Shown here: one piece after another, positions 22,110 through 31,248 of the stretch
Position numbering within the stretch: the first letter of the stretch is position 1
Layout: each line of letters begins with the position of its first letter
From: Salinilacustrithrix flava
Lineage (GTDB): Bacteria; Actinomycetota; Acidimicrobiia; Acidimicrobiales; Salinilacustritrichaceae
Assembly: GCA_024128875.1 (NCBI GenBank)
Contig: JAMYFF010000002.1
Location: forward strand, 310,001-374,000
Length of the DNA stretch: 64,000 nt
Direction: 5' to 3'
Position numbers and translations under genes: made by a program
Notes under the pieces: generated by a model
What the model saw: the letters and a program-made list of their open reading frames with translations, nothing else
Told to the model about the DNA's origin: nothing
Databases searched by the model: none

Positions 22110-23807
22110 TCAGCTCGAACCGACGGCAACGCGCCGCATCTCCTCCAGGTAGCGGTGCAGGTACTGCACGGCGATCGCGCCCTCTCCGACCGCCGACGCC
22201 ACACGTTTGACCGATCCGCGCCGCACGTCACCGACGGCGAACACGCCGGGCATGCTGGTCTCCAGCGGCAGCGGCGGCCGGTCGGACCGCTCCTCCGACA
22301 GGTCCTGCCCGGTGCAGACGAAGCCCCACTCGTCGCGAGCGACAGACCCTTCCAGCCATCCCGTGTGCGGCCGTGATCCGATCAGCAGGAACAGCGCGTC
22401 GGCCGCCACCGCTTCGTCGTCGCCGGTGGTCCGGTCGCGGACGACGAGGCGGTCGAGGCCGTCGGGTCCGCCGCCACCGACGACCTCCACGTCGAAGCGG
22501 ATGCTGATGTTCGGCGAGGCATCCAGCTCCCTGATGAGGTACTCCGACATGCTCGCCGCGAGATCGCCGCCGCGCACCAGCAACGTGACGCGGTCGGCGT
22601 ACTTGGCCAGGTGCACCGCCGCCTGGCCTGCCGAGTTGCCTCCGCCGACCACGAAGACGGCCTTGCCGACCATCGCCGGGGCCTCGGACACGGCTGCGCC
22701 GTAGAACACGCCGTTGCCGATGAGCGCCTCCAGCTCCGGCACGTCGAGGCGCCGGTAGCTCGATCCCGTGGCGATCACGACCGCAGCGGCCCGCACCGAC
22801 GAGCCGTCCGACATCTCGATGACCCGGTCGGCGCCATCGCCACGGAGTCCGGTGACCTTCCGCATGAACTGGAAGGTGGCCCCGAAGGACCACGCCTGTT
22901 GGAAGGCGCTGTAGGTCAGTCGGTGTCCGCTGACGCCACGGGGGAAGCCCGGGTAGTTGCGGATGAGGGAGCTGGTGCCGGCTTGGCCACCCACCGCCTC
23001 CGCCTCGATGACGAGGGTGTCGAGCCCCTCCGAGGCGGCATACACGGCAGCGGCGAGACCGGCCGGGCCAGCCCCGATGATGGCCACGTCGAAGTGCGCG
23101 TCCGCCGGCAGCGGCTCCATGAGCCCGAACGCGTCGGCGATCTCGAGGTCGGTCGGGTTGGCGAGCACCGTGGGCTCGGCGGTGAAGCGGACGACCACCA
23201 CCGGCAGCTCGGGATCATCGAGCCCGAGGGAGTCGAGCATCCGTCGACCGGTGTCGGAGCGGACGTCGTGGAAGCCGATCGGGATGTGGTTCCGGGCGAA
23301 GCTGTCCCGCAGCTCGTGGCTCCTGGACGTCTTCGGGTCACCGATCACCCGGACCGCCTCGAACCCGGTCTCGCTGCCGAGCGTCCAGTCCTCGAGGAGC
23401 TCGGTCACCGAGCGGTGGAACTCCTCGTCCGGGCGGTGCTCCGGGCGGACCAGGTACTGGTGGATCTCCCCGGTGGCCAGCGCATCGAACACCTCCCGGG
23501 CTCGCCCGAAGTCTCCCCACCCGACGGCCACCGCTCGCATCGCTGCCGGGTGCAGGCGCCGTGCCCGTGCCAGGACCTCGAGGCCGTCGCGGTCGTGCTC
23601 GCCGTACCCGGAGACGACCAGGGCGACCTCCGCGCCGCCATCGCGGTAGGCCACCAACGTCGACACCGCCTCATCGGCCCCGTGGCGGGTCGTCACCTCG
23701 TAGTCGGCCCCGTAGCGACGCCGGATCTCCTCGCTGAGCACCGCGCACGTCTCGGCATGCTCGCTCGCCACGACGATGGCTGGTACGACAGCGCGTTGAG
23801 TGGACAC
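22110..23807 (-). CDS. Pseudo-receiver / thioredoxin-reductase-like flavoprotein lacking CxxC
   Basis: The 565-residue protein has three parts. Residues 1-130 resemble a response-regulator receiver domain but have Ser where the phospho-acceptor Asp should be (VVSGYGEHDRDG). Residues 145-225 resemble a glutaredoxin/thioredoxin fold without Cys (VRVIGDPKTSRSHEL). Residues 235-555 are a thioredoxin-reductase-type FAD/NADPH module with GAGPAGLAAAVYAASEG, VVGGGNSAGQAAVHLAKYA and the C-terminal FAD motif GVFAVGDVR. The redox CxxC of true thioredoxin reductases is replaced by FYGAAVSE. It can bind FAD and NADPH but cannot reduce thioredoxin the usual way. GTG 23807 has GGAGGGG just upstream. Confidence 0.82.
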   Translation of the reverse strand: MSTQRAVVPAIVVASEHAETCAVLSEEIRRRYGADYEVTTRHGADEAVSTLVAYRDGGAEVALVVSGYGEHDRDGLEVLARARRLHPAAMRAVAVGWGDFGRAREVFDALATGEIHQYLVRPEHRPDEEFHRSVTELLEDWTLGSETGFEAVRVIGDPKTSRSHELRDSFARNHIPIGFHDVRSDTGRRMLDSLGLDDPELPVVVVRFTAEPTVLANPTDLEIADAFGLMEPLPADAHFDVAIIGAGPAGLAAAVYAASEGLDTLVIEAEAVGGQAGTSSLIRNYPGFPRGVSGHRLTYSAFQQAWSFGATFQFMRKVTGLRGDGADRVIEMSDGSSVRAAAVVIATGSSYRRLDVPELEALIGNGVFYGAAVSEAPAMVGKAVFVVGGGNSAGQAAVHLAKYADRVTLLVRGGDLAASMSEYLIRELDASPNISIRFDVEVVGGGGPDGLDRLVVRDRTTGDDEAVAADALFLLIGSRPHTGWLEGSVARDEWGFVCTGQDLSEERSDRPPLPLETSMPGVFAVGDVRRGSVKRVASAVGEGAIAVQYLHRYLEEMRRVAVGSS

Positions 23808-23861
23808 GTCCCCTCCCCGGTCATGGACTCCTTGCAGGGTCCGGGACCTCGTCCACGGATG

Positions 23862-24707
23862 TCAAGGGGCCAACCGCCGCACGATGGACGGCAGGTCACG
23901 CTCGCCGTCGGGGGTCTGGCCGCCGAGGTCGAGGAACCGCTCCATTCGCCGATGCGACTCCGGATCAGCGAGCGTGCGATCGAAGCGGCGCGCCTCCTCC
24001 AGCAGACCGGCGGTCGGGTCCGCCGTCGCGGCGAGGACGGACGCCTTCGCCTCGCGCACGGCCACCCTCGGCGACGCGGCGATGCGGTCGGCCAGGTCGT
24101 CCACGAAGGCGTCGAGGGCGTCGGCGTCCAGGGCGCGGTTCACGAGACCCCACGCCTCCGCGGTGCGGGCGTCGATGTCGCCGGACCCGAGGACCATCTC
24201 GAGCGCCCGGCCCCGACCGACGAGGTGGGGCAGGCGCTGGGTGCCGCTCCCGCCGGGCAGGATGCCCAGCGCCACCTCCGGCTGACCGAACACCGCCCGG
24301 TCCAGGGCGGCGTAGCGCATGTCGAACGACGACACCACCTCGCACCCGCCACCGCGGACGGCGCCTGCGATCGACGCGATGGTCGCGCACGGCATGGTGC
24401 GCCACCGCTCGACCATCACGTGGAACGGCCCGAGCTCGCTTCGCTCCTCCGCACCCCCGTCGCGGGGCAGCTCGAGGATGGCGGCCACGTCGAAGTGGGC
24501 GATGAAGAAGTCCGGGTTCGCCGAGCCGACGACCACCACCGTGACGTCGTCCGCGGCCTCGAGCGCCTCGGTCAGCCGGAGGAGCGAGACGAGGAGCGTG
24601 ACGTCGAGCAGGTTGATGTCGCCGTGGTCGATGGTGACGTCGACCCGCGGACCTCGCTGCGACACCCGCAGACCGGTGAGCTCGGGCAGGTCATCGGCGA
24701 AGGACAT
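23862..24707 (-). CDS. Enoyl-CoA hydratase/isomerase family protein
   Basis: The 281-residue crotonase-fold protein retains the two catalytic glutamates of classic enoyl-CoA hydratases: one in GGGCEVVSSFD and one in FGQPEVALGILPG, with SGTQRLP following. It probably hydrates an enoyl-CoA in beta-oxidation or a related degradation route; the chain length cannot be read from the sequence. The oxyanion loop (SANPDFFIAHFDVAAI) is less typical than usual. The start ATG 24707 has no Shine-Dalgarno sequence, and TACCCT lies 6 nt upstream on the minus strand (24719-24714), a leaderless pattern. It diverges from the DUF222-HNH gene. Confidence 0.87.
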   Translation of the reverse strand: MSFADDLPELTGLRVSQRGPRVDVTIDHGDINLLDVTLLVSLLRLTEALEAADDVTVVVVGSANPDFFIAHFDVAAILELPRDGGAEERSELGPFHVMVERWRTMPCATIASIAGAVRGGGCEVVSSFDMRYAALDRAVFGQPEVALGILPGGSGTQRLPHLVGRGRALEMVLGSGDIDARTAEAWGLVNRALDADALDAFVDDLADRIAASPRVAVREAKASVLAATADPTAGLLEEARRFDRTLADPESHRRMERFLDLGGQTPDGERDLPSIVRRLAP

Positions 24708-24785
24708 GGCCGGAGGGTACGCCCGGATGCGGAGGCGCCCGGCGGGTGGCGAACTGCGGCTGGGGGCGGAGATCCGCAGGAGTTC

Positions 24786-24808
24786 CTGTCAGCACCCCTT
24801 CGTACCAT
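24786..24808 (+). promoter_or_regulatory. PafBC-type (RecA-NDp) DNA-damage promoter of the DUF222-HNH gene
   Basis: CTGTCAGCA (24786-24794), 8 bp, then TACCAT (24803-24808) fits the mycobacterial RecA-independent damage promoter tTGTCRgtg-N8-TAnnnT. The 13-bp string GAGTTCCTGTCAG is shared with the recA and LysM promoters in this window. The start codon follows 7 nt after the -10, so the transcript should be leaderless. Confidence 0.75.
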
Positions 24809-24815
24809 TTGTCCC

Positions 24816-26138
24816 ATGGAGTCGTCCGAGATCGAGGTGATCGTTGGCTCCCTCGCCGAGGGGATCACCGACCTCCGCGCGGTCGACCTCAGCCGGCTCA
24901 CCGCCCGCGAGCTGCTCCAGCTCGCCGGAGCGCTCGAGGTCGTGAGCCGCCGGCTCGACCACGCCAGGGACACCCTCGCCGGGCACATCGATGCCACCGG
25001 CGCCCACGGCGTCGATGGCCACAAGACCGCCAAGGCCGCCCTCGTCCACATCAACCGGGTGCCCAGGGCCGAGGCGCACGGCAGCATCCAGACCGCCCGT
25101 GCCCTGCGCCGGCTGCCCGAGGTCGACGCCGCCTACGCCGCCGGCAGGATCCCCACCGCATCCGTGCGGGCCATCGCACGCGTGGCGTCCAACCCCCGGG
25201 TCGAGTGCTTCCTCGACGACCTCGTCGACCGCATCTTCGCCGAGCAGGCCTGCGAGGCCAGCCACGACGACCTCGTCTCCTTCGTCCGCGACTGGGAGCG
25301 CTTCGCCGATGCCGACGGCGCCGACCAGGCCCGGGAGCACGCCCATCGCCGGCGCAACGGCTCACTGGTCCGCAACGACCTCGCAGGCAGCTGGCACCTG
25401 CGGGGCGAGTTCGGGGACCTCCACGGCGCGTCGATGGCCGAGGTCCTCGCTGCGTACGAGCACGCCGAGTGGCTCGCCGATCGGGACGCCGCCATCGCCG
25501 AGCACGGTCCCGGCGCGACGCCCGACCAGTTCCCCCGCACACCCGCGCAGCGCCGGGCCGATGCGATGCTCGCCATCTTCCGGCGGGCGGCGGCCGCGCC
25601 CGCCGATGCCCAGTCACCCGAGCCCCTCGTCAACATCGTCATCGACCAGGAGACGCTCGAGACCGAGCTCGCACGGGCCGCCGGAGCGCCCGCCGACCAC
25701 GACGCATCCCGTAACTCCGGCCGGATCTGCCGCTCCACCAGCGGCCACCCCATCCACCCCGCCGATGCGGTCGCCGCGATCCTGGTCGGCCACGTCCGCC
25801 GCGTCGTGGTCGATGCCGCATCCAACGTCATCGACCTCGGCCGCCGCCGGCGCTGCTTCACCGGCAGCAGCCGGGACGCCGCCCTCCTCCAGTCCGCAAT
25901 CCGCGATCGGGGCGGCACCACCTGCTTCTGGGCCGACTGCAACAGCCCACCGCAGTGGATGCAGGTCGATCACGACCAGACCTGGCGCGCCCTCGGCCCG
26001 TCGGACATCGCCAACAGCCAGACGGCGTGCGGCTACCACAACCGCTTGAAGGAGACGGGTTACCGGCCCGTCCGCGGACCCGACGGGACGTACACGTACC
26101 GGCGCCCGGACGGTACCGAGATCACGCCGCCGGTCTGA
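24816..26138 (+). CDS. DUF222 / HNH endonuclease domain protein (13E12-repeat type)
   Basis: The 440-residue protein has an N-terminal DUF222 helical domain (residues 10-300; TARELLQLAGALEVVSRRL, AGRIPTASVRAIARVA) and a C-terminal HNH nuclease domain with CFWADCNSPP, the metal-site VDHDQTW and a final ACGYHNRLK. Both zinc-knuckle Cys pairs are present. This is the family of the mycobacterial 13E12-repeat proteins, several of which are known to be induced by DNA damage; the promoter here agrees with that. The biological role is not settled (nuclease, possibly linked to mobile or repair DNA). ATG 24816 is set by the promoter spacing. Confidence 0.9.
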   Translation: MESSEIEVIVGSLAEGITDLRAVDLSRLTARELLQLAGALEVVSRRLDHARDTLAGHIDATGAHGVDGHKTAKAALVHINRVPRAEAHGSIQTARALRRLPEVDAAYAAGRIPTASVRAIARVASNPRVECFLDDLVDRIFAEQACEASHDDLVSFVRDWERFADADGADQAREHAHRRRNGSLVRNDLAGSWHLRGEFGDLHGASMAEVLAAYEHAEWLADRDAAIAEHGPGATPDQFPRTPAQRRADAMLAIFRRAAAAPADAQSPEPLVNIVIDQETLETELARAAGAPADHDASRNSGRICRSTSGHPIHPADAVAAILVGHVRRVVVDAASNVIDLGRRRRCFTGSSRDAALLQSAIRDRGGTTCFWADCNSPPQWMQVDHDQTWRALGPSDIANSQTACGYHNRLKETGYRPVRGPDGTYTYRRPDGTEITPPV

Positions 26139-26223
26139 CTGCGCTCCCTGCCGAATCGGGACCGATGACCCTACGACCGGCCGCGCTGCGCATCGATGCT
26201 CGTCGGAGACGTGGGGGTGAACC

Positions 26224-26400
26224 ATGGCGAACGACGAACAGGAGCGTGGACCAGCGAGGGAGCAGGCCAGCCCGTCCAAGCGGTACCAGACCTGGAACGG
26301 GGAGCCCTGCCCTCGCCACGTGCGCGTCGACGGCACCGTCGAAGGCTCCGGCGACTGCCTCGGGTGCGGGACCTGCCTGCTGGGATCCGGCCTGCTCTGA
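26224..26400 (+). CDS. Small Cys-rich hypothetical protein (58 aa)
   Basis: The frame from ATG 26224 to TGA 26400 encodes 58 residues. The first third is charged (MANDEQERGPAREQ); the second part contains EPCPRH and then DCLGCGTCLLG, giving four cysteines with CxxC and CxxC spacing and a His near the first Cys, which looks like a small zinc or iron-sulfur site. GTGGGGG lies 7-8 nt upstream as a possible ribosome site. No family is recognised. It fills most of the gap between the HNH gene and the DUF2231 gene. Evidence is limited to the motif and the open frame. Confidence 0.42.
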   Translation: MANDEQERGPAREQASPSKRYQTWNGEPCPRHVRVDGTVEGSGDCLGCGTCLLGSGLL

Positions 26401-26516
26401 CCGGCGACGGGCTGCGCAGTGCACGACCGGAGACGCGAGGTGGGGGCGGGGCCGACTCCGACAGCTGATCGCCGCGGGCGATTGACAGACAGCGCCCGCC
26501 ATGGGGTGATGGACCC

Positions 26517-27032
26517 GTGGCCATCGATCCCGGACACCAGCGAGCAAAGCGGCCGCGCACCGTCGCCGCCGGCCCACACGGCCACCCGTTCCATCCGGTG
26601 CTGGTCACCATCCCCATCGGCGCTTGGATGGCCAGCCTCGTCTTCGACGTCGTGTCGAATACCTCCGACGACCCCGAGATCTTCGCCACCGGCGCGCAGT
26701 GGCTCATCGGGATCGGCCTCGTCGGGGCGGTCCTGGCAGCGGCCTTCGGCATGCTCGACCTCCTCTCCGTCCCTGCGGGCACCACGGCGCGGCGGACCGG
26801 ACAGCTGCACATGGTCCTCAACCTGGCCGTCACCGCCGCCTTCGCCGTGTCCTTCGTGCTCCGGTACGGAGACACCGACGAGGAGGTGTCGGCCGGGCTC
26901 ATCGTGCTCTCGGCCGTCGCGCTCGCCGTGCTCGGACTGTCGGGATGGCTTGGGGGCAAGCTCACGTACCGCTACGGCGTGCGCGTCGTCGAGGAAGACC
27001 TCCAGGCCGACGGCTTCGTCGACGGCCACTGA
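26517..27032 (+). CDS. DUF2231 family membrane protein
   Basis: The 171-residue protein has four hydrophobic segments and the DUF2231 signature at the start of the first one (GHPFHPVLVTIPIGAWMASL, with conserved His-Pro and Pro-Ile-Gly), plus a second His before segment three (GQLHMVLNLAV). Conserved His residues at the membrane face are characteristic of the family and may bind heme or metal, but the function is not established. Start GTG 26517; TTGACA at 26482-26487 is a possible -35. It is followed 52 nt later by a small lipoprotein gene in the same direction. Confidence 0.85.
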   Translation: MAIDPGHQRAKRPRTVAAGPHGHPFHPVLVTIPIGAWMASLVFDVVSNTSDDPEIFATGAQWLIGIGLVGAVLAAAFGMLDLLSVPAGTTARRTGQLHMVLNLAVTAAFAVSFVLRYGDTDEEVSAGLIVLSAVALAVLGLSGWLGGKLTYRYGVRVVEEDLQADGFVDGH

Positions 27033-27084
27033 GCCTGGGAGACGACGACACGAGGTCCGACCAATGGTGCCTGCGCAGGACTCG

Positions 27085-27285
27085 ATGACGACGGGACGGC
27101 GCCGCATCGCCGGGGCCGCGGTCGCTGCGGTGCTGCTGCTGGCCGGCTGCAGCTCCAACGACGACGCGCCGAGCGACGACAGCCCCACCACGCAGGGGAG
27201 CGAACAGGCGCCGGGCACCGAGGCCGGCGACCTCGACCGGAACCAGGGCCAGGAGAAGGACCAGACGCGGCCGGACCAGCCCTAG
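27085..27285 (+). CDS. Small hydrophilic lipoprotein
   Basis: ATG 27085 (AGGA 5 nt upstream) encodes 66 residues; an in-frame ATG at 27064 is less likely. A lipoprotein signal (RRRIAGAAVAAVLLLAGC) with a perfect LLAGC lipobox precedes a 40-residue disordered tail rich in Asp, Ser, Thr, Gln and Glu. No folded domain is present. It is anchored outside the membrane and probably co-transcribed with the DUF2231 gene. Function unknown. Confidence 0.72.
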   Translation: MTTGRRRIAGAAVAAVLLLAGCSSNDDAPSDDSPTTQGSEQAPGTEAGDLDRNQGQEKDQTRPDQP

Positions 27286-27296
27286 CGCGACGCGGA

Positions 27297-27326
27297 GCGG
27301 GGGCCGACCTCTCGGTCGGCCCCCGC
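27297..27326. terminator. Strong bidirectional terminator hairpin
   Basis: A perfect 13-bp stem (GCGGGGGCCGACC) with loop TCTC sits between the lipoprotein stop (27285) and the 3' end of the degraded gene on the other strand (27363). Confidence 0.85.
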
Positions 27327-27362
27327 TGGGCGCTTCGGGGAGCTACCCCCGTCGCCGGTGGT

Positions 27363-29142
27363 TCACTCGGTCGATCCCGAGCCCTGGCCGAAGTCCCAGC
27401 CGTAGGTGCTGGAGACCCAGCCGTCGATCCACCAGACCCGGCGGGCCTGGGCATCGGATGCGATCACCTCATCGTCCTCGTGCTCGAGCTCGGCCCAGGC
27501 TGCGTAGAGGAACTCACCGCCCGGGTTGGCAGCGAGGCTGGCCTCGCTGGCCTCCAGGCCCGGCGTGCCCCGGTCCAGCTGGTCGAACTCGTTGCAGAAG
27601 CCCGACCCGATCAGCTCCTCCGGGATGTCTTGGTCCTTCGGGTCGTTCGGGTAGCAGAGGCTGACGTCGCCGTCCTCCGTCTCCGCCCAGACCTCGTAGT
27701 CGTCACCGAAGCTCTCACCTCGGCTGTAGAAGAGGTCCAACGGATCGGGCTCGCCGTACTGGGCCGTCGTGTTGTCGCCGGTCTCGTAGACGATGAAGAA
27801 CCTCGACGGGTCACGGAGGTCCTCGCTGTCTCCGTCACCCGAGGTGTAGTTCGGGATGCCGAAGCCGAGGGTGTCCGCGGTGATGCTGACGCCGTAGGGG
27901 CCGCCGGTCATCGAGTACCTCGGGTCGAGGGTGGTGATCCGCATCGACTTGTGCTGGGTGACGTTCCGTGCCTGCTCGGGTGCGCCGGCGGCGTACTCGT
28001 TGCAGGCCCGGGGCTCCACGACCTCTCCCGACCCGGTCTCGGAGCTGCGGAACGTCTCGCAGGTGACCGTCCCGTCGCCGGCGTACTTGTCGCCGGTCGT
28101 GTCGGTGAACTTGCTGGGCAGGGTCGTCCAGTCGGCACCGCCGGTGAACGATTGCCGGATGTACAGCTCGTAGCGGTCGTGCCCGACCGTGTTGAGCCGC
28201 CAGTTCGGCGACCACGCGTAGAGCATCCTCACGAAGTCGCCGTCGAGGAACCCGCGGTGGCCCTTCGCCACCTCGTACGGGTTGTACCACGACTGGTCGG
28301 CGAGCGTGCTGTCACCTTCGGTCCGGGTGTCGTCGGCGCACGTCACCTGCTCGACACCACTGACGTTCGTGAACTCCGCCGGGCACTGGTGCCAGGTCAG
28401 CACCTTGGTGGTGTCGCCCTCGCCCTGGACCAGACCCTGCAGGATCGGGTTCGTGTCGCTGACGGCGAACGGAGTCCCGCCGAAGGTGAGCGTCGGCAGC
28501 GTGGCGGCGGTGTCCGTGGCGGAGTCGATCCCGCTGTCCGGAACCGTCGCCGACAGTTTGATCGCCGAGTCCACGCACACGCCCTCGGGGTAGTACGGGT
28601 TCGACCCGTCGGCGTACGCCTTGTTGTCGCACTCCATGTTCCGGAAGGCGTACGGGTTGCCGCCGTTGGGGCCGCCGCTCCGGACGTTCCAGCCCTTCGG
28701 GATGACGATCCGCCGCGACATGACGTCGGCCGGTCCGCCCTGGTTCATCTGCCCCTGCTTCCAGGGTGGCGAAGAGGTCGTAGCCGTACGTGGCATCGGT
28801 CCAACCGAACATGTCCGCGGTGTTCATGACCGGGAAGAAGTCACCGGTGGTCCAGTCCACCTCGGGCTGGTTCAGCAGGTTGCCGTGGAAGGCCAGGTTG
28901 GCCAGCAGACCGTCCTGCTCGTGGGCCACCATCGGATCGGTCAGCGACATGCTGAACGAGTGGTACCACTGGTTCTTCCCATCGTCGAAGGGGACACAGA
29001 GCTTCGCTTCGTCCTGCTCCGCTGTGCAGGGCTGCGTCAGATCCGGCAGCCCTGTCTCCTGGTCTGCGAGGTAGAGCGCCCGACCGAGGCCCTTGGACTC
29101 CTCGGTCTGCACCACGACGAAGGCACTGTCGATGACCGCGTC
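27363..29142 (-). pseudogene. Degraded secreted protein gene (frameshifted, no start codon)
   Basis: Two consecutive minus-strand frames encode parts of one protein. The first runs from just after an in-frame stop at 29145-29143 (DAVIDSAFVVVQTEESKGLG...) to about 28765; the second continues from about 28765 to 27363 (WKQGQMNQGGPADVMSRRIV...). They join if one base near 28763-28767 is skipped, so a single-base insertion (or 2-base deletion) broke the frame. There is also no start codon or signal peptide at the 5' end, so that end is lost too. The protein is rich in Asp, Gly, Asn and Trp with several Cys, and resembles the large secreted 'choice-of-anchor O' proteins; that name is tentative. 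The frameshift alone could be an assembly error; the missing 5' end argues for a true remnant. Confidence 0.68.
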
Positions 29143-29275
29143 TCACGGCCCGTCACGACCAGGTTGGTCTGCCGGAGTGACTGTTCCTCCACACGCGATT
29201 GCCGGGTTCGATACGCCGCGCCAGCCCTGGCCGGGCACGCCGGCGCTGAGGGTCGTGGGCTGACCGCCGCCGGGG

Positions 29276-31087
29276 TCAGGCGAAGAGGTTGACGGCGGGG
29301 ATCAGCACCATCAGGAACAACACGCTCATGGCTGCGCCGGCCCGCAGATAGTCGGGCACCCGGTAGCCACCGGGCCCCATCAGCAGGGCGTTCACCTGGT
29401 GGGTGGGCAGCAGGAAGGCGTTGGAGGCGGCGAGCGCGACGATGAGCCCGAACTGCGCTGGGTCTGCACCGACGCCGACGGCGACGTTGGCGGCCAGTGG
29501 GACGAGAAGCACCGTTGCGCCGACGTTGGACACGACGAGCGTGAACACCGTGGCGAGCAGGGCGATGGTGAGCTGCACGCCCCACGCCGGCAGGTCGCCG
29601 GCTGCGCCGATCACCTTGTCGGCGATCCAGGCCGCGGTGCCGGTGGTCTCCACGGCCTGGCCGAGCGGGATGAGCGCGGCGAGCAGGAACACGGTCTTCC
29701 ACGACACGGCCCGGTAGGCCTCGTCGGGGGTGAGCACGCCCGAGACGAGCACGGCGACTGCGCCGGTCATGAGGGCGAGCGACAGCTGGAGGTCGCCGAC
29801 GATCACGAGCCCGAGCGCGGTGGCCAGCGCGCCCAGCGCCCACCAGCGCTTGGCGGTGCGGGGCTGCTCGAGGGGGTGCTCGGTCAGCACGACGAAGGAC
29901 GTGCCCTCGTCGAGGCTGGCCAGCCGCTCCCAGGGGGCGAACACGATCATCACGTCGCCGGCGGCCAGCTGCTGGTTCCGCAGGCCCTCGGTGATCACCT
30001 CGCCCCGGTGGTGCAGCGCCAGCAGCACGACGCCGTGGTGGTGGCGCAGCCGCAGGTCCTCGACCCGCCGGCCGACGGCCTCGGAGCCGGGGCGCACGAC
30101 CACCTCGGCGAGACCGGCCCACGAGTCGTCGTGCAACACGGCGAACGGGTTGTCGTCGATGGGCTGCAGCCCGTGCTCCTCGACGAAGCGCTCGACGGCC
30201 GGGTCGGGGCCGACGAGGCCGACCGTCGTGTCGGCGACGAGGCGCTCGTCGCGGGAAGGGCCCAGCGCGACCCCCTCGTGGTCGCTGACCGCCACGATGC
30301 GGACCTGGCCCGAGCCGGCCTCGATGGTTCCCACGGTGTCGTCGAGCAGCGTGCTGCCCGCGGGCACCCGGGCCGGGCGCACGTCCCGGTCGAGGCCGTA
30401 GATCGACTCGACGTCGGGCAGGGCGGCCCCCGAGCCGCGATCGGCGGGGACGGCGGGTAGCAGCCAGCGACCGGCGAGCGCGAAGAGCGCGATGCCCGAG
30501 GTGAGGATGGCCAGGCCGATGGGCGTGGGCGCGAACAGCCCGTAGGGGGTGATGTCCTCGCCGATGCTGTCGGCGGAGGAGGCGAGCAGGTCGTTGAGCA
30601 GGATCAACGGACCCGACGCGACGAGGGTGAGCGTGCCGCCCAGGATCGCCGCGAACCCCATCGGCATGAGCAGCCGGGACACCGCGATGCCCGTGCGTTC
30701 GGCGACCCGCTCGACCACCGGGAGGAACAGCGCGGCGGCCCCGATGTTCTGGAGGAACGCGCTGATCACCCCGACCGTGGCCGACACCGACACCAGCACC
30801 CGTCGCTCGGTCTCACCGCCGACCCGGAGCAGCCACGCGGCGACCGAGCGCATCACCCCCACGCGATCGAGGCCGGCGCCCAGGATCATCACCGCGATGA
30901 TCGAGATGACCGCGTTCGAGGAGAACCCGGCGAAGACCTCGCCGGGTGGGACCAGATCGGTCAGGCCGATCAGCACCATCACCCCGATGGCGGCCACGTC
31001 GATGCGGACGACCTCGGTGACGAACAGGATGACGGTGCCGGCCAGGATGGCCAGCACGAGGACCATGTCGGAGGTGAGGCCGTCCAC
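29276..31087 (-). CDS. SLC13/DASS-type permease with two TrkA-C domains
   Basis: The 603-residue transporter has two membrane halves of the SLC13 (divalent anion:sodium symporter)/ArsB type (residues 1-215 and 415-603) separated by two TrkA-C (RCK-C) domains (about 220-400). Hairpin motifs SAFLQNIGAAALFLPV and VVSNVGATVLLVPLA are typical of the family. Substrate: dicarboxylate, sulfate or another divalent anion; it cannot be told from sequence. GTG 31087 is chosen because TAGAGT (31100-31095 on the minus strand) lies exactly 7 nt upstream, a leaderless start; ATG 31066 is the alternative. Confidence 0.88.
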   Translation of the reverse strand: MDGLTSDMVLVLAILAGTVILFVTEVVRIDVAAIGVMVLIGLTDLVPPGEVFAGFSSNAVISIIAVMILGAGLDRVGVMRSVAAWLLRVGGETERRVLVSVSATVGVISAFLQNIGAAALFLPVVERVAERTGIAVSRLLMPMGFAAILGGTLTLVASGPLILLNDLLASSADSIGEDITPYGLFAPTPIGLAILTSGIALFALAGRWLLPAVPADRGSGAALPDVESIYGLDRDVRPARVPAGSTLLDDTVGTIEAGSGQVRIVAVSDHEGVALGPSRDERLVADTTVGLVGPDPAVERFVEEHGLQPIDDNPFAVLHDDSWAGLAEVVVRPGSEAVGRRVEDLRLRHHHGVVLLALHHRGEVITEGLRNQQLAAGDVMIVFAPWERLASLDEGTSFVVLTEHPLEQPRTAKRWWALGALATALGLVIVGDLQLSLALMTGAVAVLVSGVLTPDEAYRAVSWKTVFLLAALIPLGQAVETTGTAAWIADKVIGAAGDLPAWGVQLTIALLATVFTLVVSNVGATVLLVPLAANVAVGVGADPAQFGLIVALAASNAFLLPTHQVNALLMGPGGYRVPDYLRAGAAMSVLFLMVLIPAVNLFA

Positions 31088-31094
31088 GGCCCGC

Positions 31095-31100
31095 ACTCTA
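31095..31100 (-). promoter_or_regulatory. -10 element of the SLC13 gene
   Basis: TAGAGT lies 7 nt before GTG 31087 with no ribosome site between; predicted leaderless start. Confidence 0.5.
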
Positions 31101-31248
31101 CGAAGCCCGCCCTCCCGCCGGTCGTGGCGGTGTTCCGCAGTCGCTGCCAGTTCCGGTGGGGGATCGCGCAACTCGCCGGCGCCGTGAACGCCGGTCCTCG
31201 GCTGCTCGCACCGAGGACCGCCCCATCCGAGTGCCCACCCGGACGCGT

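Noticed and set aside
22611..24815. A long plus-strand frame running into the DUF222-HNH gene from the left
   Set aside because: It is antisense to the flavoprotein and enoyl-CoA hydratase genes; the HNH protein starts at ATG 24816, where the promoter spacing and homology begin.
29198..29222. GGGTTCGATAC, resembling a tRNA T-loop, possible tRNA or attachment-site remnant
   Set aside because: The flanking bases do not pair as a T-stem and no acceptor or anticodon arm can be drawn.
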